DNA of 10,163 nucleotides from the NCBI GenBank assembly GCA_007121695.1, contig SKKC01000223.1, positions 1-10,163 on the forward strand, read 5' to 3'. The notes beneath the pieces are model-generated. The model was not told the origin of the DNA, ran no database searches, and saw only the letters and a program-made list of their open reading frames with translations. Position numbers and translations under genes: made by a program. Origin of the DNA: Spirochaetales bacterium. Its GTDB lineage: Bacteria; Spirochaetota; Spirochaetia; DSM-27196; SKKC01. Positions 6,212 through 10,163 of this stretch are shown here, piece after piece (within the stretch, counting starts at the first letter, position 1; each line of letters starts with the position of its first letter).

Positions 6212-8053
6212 ATGACTGTCTGGATGCGCCGTTTTTCTTATGTAATGCCTTTACTGTTCGCAGGCCTCATTGCGCTGCTGTTTTTCCGTGAGTTCGAAGG
6301 AAACGAGCGCGTCGAATGGGAGGTCTCGGAGATTCGCCTCTCCGCTCACACCCTCGCACCGAATGCGCATCGGGACGGCCAGGTGCGCAGTCTCAGCGTC
6401 GCCACGGACGGTTTCGTCGTTGACCTGTCGCGCGGCAGCGGTATCGTGCGACGAAGTGACAGCGGGCGCGCGTCGATCCTGAACCCCATCGATTTTCGCG
6501 AGCGCGAAGGCGGCTTCATTGTCGAGCTGGAAGATGGGTACGCATTGGAGATACTTCGGGAACCGGGCGATCGCCTGGCTATACAGCTCGCGATTGCGAA
6601 ACCCGCCGAACGTGAACGTGTCAGATCCTACGAGTTTTCCTTTCGGGCGGCAGAAGGTGCCCAGTTTCGTCGCACGGACAATAGTCCGGTGCTCGAGATA
6701 CAGGTCGGTGACCGTATCTACAATCTGCTGCTGCCGGAGAGCGCGTTATTCGATGCCGTGAACCGGCGTATTATTCTGGCACCGGAGCCCGATACCCAGA
6801 CCATTCGATACGTGTTCGAACCCGAACCGGATGCAGGAACCATCGCTACATGGGCAAGATCGGGCGAGCTTTCCCTGAACAGCGCCGACTACGAAGCCAT
6901 ACTCGACGCGTTTGCCAGCGACCTTGTCGATAGCTGGAATGCCCGGTTCTCGCCCGCAGCGGGAACGTGGCAACGGCCTGAAGGCGCGGCAGTTTTCGAC
7001 GAGCGCATCGCAGCCGCCCTCATGTCACGGGCATGGGGAAGCACCGCATACGATCTGCGGGCTGCCGAGCTGCGAAACGCAGCATCCATACACGCCTCAG
7101 CACGCAGCTTTCGCACTGCACCATACTTCGGCGATCTGAACCGTCTGGCACCGGCAATGCGCGAGGAGCTTCGCAGTCAGGAAACCGATCTCAGGGCGCT
7201 GGTCGCAGGGGATCCGGTGGAGCTGCTGCATACCAGCGACGCGATCCTGCGCATGAACATCTCGTCCATTCTCACGCGAATTGCCGACGACGCACTCACA
7301 AGCGCCGCGCACGACGCTATCGAAGGGCTGTCGGTCACCGATCTGGACATCCCGGATGCTATCCGGATTCTTGAACTGCTCTATCGCGAGTCGGGTGTCT
7401 CCGACGATCTCCGGCAGATTCTGTCCGCCTTTGAGCAGGCATCTGTCGACCGGATTACCGAAGCAGTGCGGCGCACACCGTCGGGTTTCTATGTAGAGTC
7501 ACAGCCCGGCACCGTTGAGTTCGAGCATACGGTTCGAGCAGGGCTCGCATTCGCCGCGTTTCCCGGTGACAACCGGGTGCAGCAGCTCGGCCGGCACCTT
7601 GTACGGGATGCGCTGGAACTCGCCGACGACCAGCTGACTCTCCCCCGTACGGGAGCTCTTACACAGGGAGCAGTCGAAACGCTGAGCGGATATCTTCTTC
7701 CCGAAGAATGGTACCATTTTCTGCGGCCGCAGCCGCAGGCGGTGCGCATGACCCCGCTTCCTGCTCCATTTGACGAGGGAGCATTTCTGCTATCGGCCGT
7801 ACGACTTGCAGACGTACGGGCCACAACAGGGCAGGTTGTCGTCGAGCTGGAAAACGTTCCGAACAGAACGCACTACATTGTCATGCAGGAAGTGCCTTCG
7901 TTCCGGAACATGGAGCTGTTTCGCCTTGACTGGCGGAACGATCCGAACTTCGAGAACTTCAGTAGAGGACGCAATTTTAACTCATCAGCAGGAACGCTCA
8001 AGATCAAGTATACCGACACCCAGCCGACCGGGCGGATTGTCCTGACGCTGTAA
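6212..8053 (+). CDS. Membrane-anchored protein of unknown function
   Basis: I do not recognise this protein. From the ATG at 6212 it has 613 residues. Residues 1-6 (MTVWMR) and an arginine precede a single hydrophobic stretch (about 8-24), which looks like an uncleaved signal anchor, so the bulk is probably periplasmic or extracytoplasmic. The first 200 residues are rich in short alternating beta-like runs (RSLSVATDGFVVDL, GFIVELEDGYALEIL); the middle 230-520 looks mostly helical (RELRNAAS-type and DALELADDQL segments); the C-terminus returns to beta-like strands (TGQVVVELENVPNRTHYIVM). No catalytic or cofactor motif was seen. The frame is open upstream to a GTG at 6065, but that start would overlap the lipoprotein start codon and its ribosome site, and the extra residues look non-coding. 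ATG 6212 or 6224 has no strong Shine-Dalgarno, so the start is uncertain. It heads an operon with the histidine-phosphatase gene (8 bases away) and leuB. Confidence 0.8.
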   Translation: MTVWMRRFSYVMPLLFAGLIALLFFREFEGNERVEWEVSEIRLSAHTLAPNAHRDGQVRSLSVATDGFVVDLSRGSGIVRRSDSGRASILNPIDFREREGGFIVELEDGYALEILREPGDRLAIQLAIAKPAERERVRSYEFSFRAAEGAQFRRTDNSPVLEIQVGDRIYNLLLPESALFDAVNRRIILAPEPDTQTIRYVFEPEPDAGTIATWARSGELSLNSADYEAILDAFASDLVDSWNARFSPAAGTWQRPEGAAVFDERIAAALMSRAWGSTAYDLRAAELRNAASIHASARSFRTAPYFGDLNRLAPAMREELRSQETDLRALVAGDPVELLHTSDAILRMNISSILTRIADDALTSAAHDAIEGLSVTDLDIPDAIRILELLYRESGVSDDLRQILSAFEQASVDRITEAVRRTPSGFYVESQPGTVEFEHTVRAGLAFAAFPGDNRVQQLGRHLVRDALELADDQLTLPRTGALTQGAVETLSGYLLPEEWYHFLRPQPQAVRMTPLPAPFDEGAFLLSAVRLADVRATTGQVVVELENVPNRTHYIVMQEVPSFRNMELFRLDWRNDPNFENFSRGRNFNSSAGTLKIKYTDTQPTGRIVLTL

Positions 8054-8061
8054 CGGAACGC

Positions 8062-8745
8062 ATGAGTATTCCTGAGCTGTTTTCACACACCCCGGCGACG
8101 CATCACATCTACCTTATGCGTCATGGGGAAAGCGAAGGGAACCTGCAGGGTATCATGCAGGGCCGTCGTGACTATCCACTGACCGAACGCGGGCGCACAC
8201 AGGCCGAAGCTGCAGCGAACTGGTTTCAGAACCGCGCAATCGATCTCGTGCTCAGTTCGCCGCAGACACGCGCGCTCGAAACGGCACGGATCGTGCATCG
8301 TTCAATATGCCCACCGGACAGAGAACTTCCCCTTCACACGCTCGAGGATCTGTCGGAAGTGGACCTCGGATGCTTCAGCGGACTCACGAGACAGGACGCA
8401 GCGATACAGTTTCCGGAGCTCGCCCGACGGGTACAGATCGAAACCTGGGACGCAGTTCCGGACGCCGAACACTCCGATCGATTGCGGGAACGGGCTGTTC
8501 GGGTCTGGGAACGGATAATTATCGAGCTCGGGAACCGGCGGAACATGCTGGTCGTGAGCCACGGAGGTTTTCTGCAATGGCTGATCAAGACGAGCATGGG
8601 CGCGGACGATACCCGGTGGAATCTGCGATTTCATTCGAGTAATTGTGGTATACATGAATGCGCACTTATGAGACGGTCAGCAGAGCACGTCATTCTCGAG
8701 TGGAACCGAATAAACATGGTGGCTTCGTCCACCGGAGGAGTCTGA
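8062..8745 (+). CDS. Histidine-phosphatase (phosphoglycerate-mutase superfamily) protein
   Basis: A 227-residue cytoplasmic enzyme of the branch-1 histidine phosphatase superfamily. Catalytic features: the phosphohistidine motif LMRHGES with R20 and H21, followed by EGNLQGIMQG; SSPQTRALETA with R70; the LSEVDLGCFSG motif with acidic E99; and VVSHGG with second histidine H167. Members include cofactor-dependent phosphoglycerate mutases and broad phosphatases such as GpmB- or CobC-like proteins. The sequence is closer to the broad phosphatase group than to glycolytic GpmA, because it is short and lacks GpmA's extra loops as far as I can see. The substrate is unknown. The start at 8062 has only a weak GGAA-like ribosome site. 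It lies 8 bases after the unknown membrane protein and 4 bases before leuB, so the three are probably one transcript. Confidence 0.9.
   Translation: MSIPELFSHTPATHHIYLMRHGESEGNLQGIMQGRRDYPLTERGRTQAEAAANWFQNRAIDLVLSSPQTRALETARIVHRSICPPDRELPLHTLEDLSEVDLGCFSGLTRQDAAIQFPELARRVQIETWDAVPDAEHSDRLRERAVRVWERIIIELGNRRNMLVVSHGGFLQWLIKTSMGADDTRWNLRFHSSNCGIHECALMRRSAEHVILEWNRINMVASSTGGV
8734..8740 (+). promoter_or_regulatory. Ribosome binding site of leuB
   Basis: GGAGGAG ends nine bases before the ATG at 8750 and lies inside the last codons of the histidine-phosphatase gene. It fixes the leuB start. Confidence 0.8.
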
Positions 8746-8749
8746 GTAC

Positions 8750-9841
8750 ATGAAAGAGTACCGTATTGCAGTATTGCCGGGCGACGGGATTGGCCCCGAA
8801 GTCATGAACGAGGCGGTACAGATTCTGCAACTTGTCGCAGGGAGACACGGATTCTCGCTGTCGCACACACAGGCCGATGTCGGCGGGTGTGCGATCGACT
8901 CACACGGAGTAGCACTTCCCGATTCGACGGTAAAACTGTGCGAGGAAAGCGATGCGATCCTGTTCGGGAGCGTCGGAGGCCCGCAGTGGGAACACCTGCC
9001 TCCGGCAGAACAGCCGGAACGAGCCGCCCTCCTCCCCCTTCGCAAACACTTTGGACTGTATGCGAATCTGCGCCCCGCCATTGTACACGCCGAACTCGCC
9101 CATCTGAGTCCGCTGAAAGCCGAAATCGTCGGCGAGGGACTGGATGTGCTTGTCGTACGCGAGCTGACCGGTGGAATCTACTTCGGCAGCCCGAAGGCCG
9201 ACGAAGGGTCACACGCCTACGATACGCTCGTCTACCGCGAAGACGAAGTCGAACGCATCGCGCGGGTGGCGTTCGAGGCGGCACGAGGCCGACGTGGCCG
9301 ACTCCACAGCATCGACAAGGCAAACGTTCTGTCGTCCATGGTGCTCTGGCGACGCGTCGTGGAGCGGGTTGCGAAGGATTACGCCGACGTCGAACTTGTT
9401 CACATGTACGTCGACAACGCCGCGATGCAGCTCGTCAGGAATCCGCGTCAGTTCGACGTTCTTGTCTGCGGGAACATGTTTGGTGATATCCTGAGCGATG
9501 AAGCTTCAATGATTACCGGCAGCCTCGGCATGCTCCCGAGTGCCAGCCTCGGGGAAAGCGGCGCATCCGGTCGTCGATTCGGCCTGTACGAGCCTATCGG
9601 CGGAACGGCGCCTGATATCGCTGGCAAAGGTATAGCAAACCCGATCGCGCAGATACTCAGCGCAGCCATGCTTCTCAAGTACAGTCTGAATGAACACGAT
9701 GCGGCGGCAACCATAGAGTCGGCCGTGGAAACCGCGCTTTCGAACGGGCCGTTACCGGCGGATCTTGCAGCCGCAGGATCCCCGACTGCGGGAACACAGG
9801 AAATCGGAGAACGGGTTCGAGCGGCCATTCAAGCCGGGTAG
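8750..9841 (+). CDS. leuB: 3-isopropylmalate dehydrogenase
   Basis: Catalyses the NAD-dependent oxidative decarboxylation of 3-isopropylmalate to 2-oxoisocaproate in leucine biosynthesis, using Mg or Mn. The 363-residue length is normal. Visible: the N-terminal LPGDGIGPEV (9-18), PLRKHFGLYANLRP with substrate-binding R98 and R108, VRELTGGIYFG with R137 and Y144, K190 of DKANVL, D222 of VDNAAMQLV, and GNMFGDILSDEAS with metal-binding D246 and D250. The cofactor loop GGTAPDIAGKGIANP (about 284-298) carries D289, in keeping with NAD rather than NADP use. These residues line up with the catalytic set of characterised IPMDHs at a constant offset. A strong GGAGGAG site supports the start. No leuA, leuC or leuD is adjacent in this window; the 3' end converges on hisE. 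Confidence 0.96.
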   Translation: MKEYRIAVLPGDGIGPEVMNEAVQILQLVAGRHGFSLSHTQADVGGCAIDSHGVALPDSTVKLCEESDAILFGSVGGPQWEHLPPAEQPERAALLPLRKHFGLYANLRPAIVHAELAHLSPLKAEIVGEGLDVLVVRELTGGIYFGSPKADEGSHAYDTLVYREDEVERIARVAFEAARGRRGRLHSIDKANVLSSMVLWRRVVERVAKDYADVELVHMYVDNAAMQLVRNPRQFDVLVCGNMFGDILSDEASMITGSLGMLPSASLGESGASGRRFGLYEPIGGTAPDIAGKGIANPIAQILSAAMLLKYSLNEHDAAATIESAVETALSNGPLPADLAAAGSPTAGTQEIGERVRAAIQAG

Positions 9842-9856
9842 GCCGATGCACCGTAC

Positions 9857-9900
9857 AGCTCCGTGTCGTCGTCAGCCTTCAAGCCGACGACGACGGAGCT
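9857..9900. terminator. Hairpin between convergent leuB and hisE ends
   Basis: AGCTCCGTGTCGTCGTC (9857-9873) pairs with GACGACGACGGAGCT (9886-9900): 15 base pairs with a two-base bulge, around a 12-base loop. It lies just after the leuB stop and covers the end of hisE. There is no T-run on either side, so it is not a classic intrinsic terminator, but it could block or stabilise both converging transcripts. The right arm codes for the arginine-rich end of HisE. Confidence 0.45.
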
Positions 9901-10163
9901 CCTCCATGACGTCGGCAAACGACCGTCCTTCGTGCTCCAGAAGCACTGCCAGATGAAACATGAGATCGGCTGACTCCGATACGAGTTCGGTTGGGTCAGC
10001 GGCCAGACAGACCTCAATGCCTTCCTCACCGACCTTTTTCCGGATTTTTGCCCCGCCCTGCGAAAACAGATACGTCGTATAGGAGCCGTCTTTCGGGTTC
10101 ACTCGACGTTCGTGTACGGTCTGCTGCAAGTGATCAAGTTCGTCTCCGTGCGAGGAAGTGCCT
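9872..10163 (-). CDS. hisE: Phosphoribosyl-ATP pyrophosphohydrolase (HisE or C-terminal half of HisIE; partial)
   Basis: HisE removes pyrophosphate from phosphoribosyl-ATP, the second step of histidine biosynthesis. The part seen, about 96 codons, has the family's GSYTTYLF, KKVGEEGIEV and ESADLMFHLAVLL motifs; the clustered Glu and Asp residues match the Mg-binding helices of the MazG-like fold. The frame is open to the right edge, and no ATG or GTG occurs in the last codons, only a TTG at 10129 which would give a slightly short protein. The residues beyond it (HGDELDHL) look like native HisE or the linker after a HisI domain. Whether this is stand-alone HisE or a HisIE fusion depends on sequence beyond the edge. 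The C-terminus (ELRRRRLEG) ends inside a hairpin shared with the leuB end. Confidence 0.9.
   Translation of the reverse strand, partial: GTSSHGDELDHLQQTVHERRVNPKDGSYTTYLFSQGGAKIRKKVGEEGIEVCLAADPTELVSESADLMFHLAVLLEHEGRSFADVMEELRRRRLEG

Overview
The window is a densely packed stretch of bacterial chromosome, high in GC by eye. It carries eight complete or nearly complete protein-coding genes plus one cut by the right edge. There are no RNA genes, insertion sequences, CRISPR arrays or phage genes that I can see. No gap between genes exceeds about 120 bases.

The organism looks like a free-living, diderm-type bacterium that makes its own serine, leucine and histidine. A TPR lipoprotein with a lipobox signal and strong Shine-Dalgarno motifs (GAGGTGA, GGAGGA, GGAGGAG) fit this. 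The overall style of the proteins suggests a free-living spirochaete, but I infer this only from protein character and would not rely on it.

Layout, left to right. (1) Plus strand 1-2516: the end of a serine-biosynthesis 3-phosphoglycerate dehydrogenase (serA type), open at the left edge, then radA (recombination/repair ATPase) three bases later. (2) Minus strand 6095-2482: a three-gene operon reading leftward, made of a TPR lipoprotein, a DHH/DHHA1 phosphoesterase (NrnA-like) and a TraB/PrgY-family membrane protein. The last two genes share an ATGA start-stop overlap, and the traB end overlaps the radA end tail-to-tail by 35 bases. (3) A divergent intergenic region near 6096-6211 with a candidate promoter and a 13-base direct repeat. 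(4) Plus strand 6212-9841: a large membrane-anchored protein of unknown function, a histidine-phosphatase (phosphoglycerate-mutase superfamily) protein and leuB (3-isopropylmalate dehydrogenase), with gaps of 8 and 4 bases. (5) Minus strand from the right edge to 9872: hisE, or the C-terminal half of hisIE, converging on leuB. A 15-bp hairpin lies between the two and includes the last codons of hisE.

Most of this is housekeeping metabolism. I found no convincing new multi-gene system. The items most worth a second look are the roughly 610-residue membrane-anchored unknown protein and its shared control region with the TPR lipoprotein operon, the catalytic-Glu-to-Asp difference in the SerA-type enzyme, and the gene-end hairpin between leuB and hisE.
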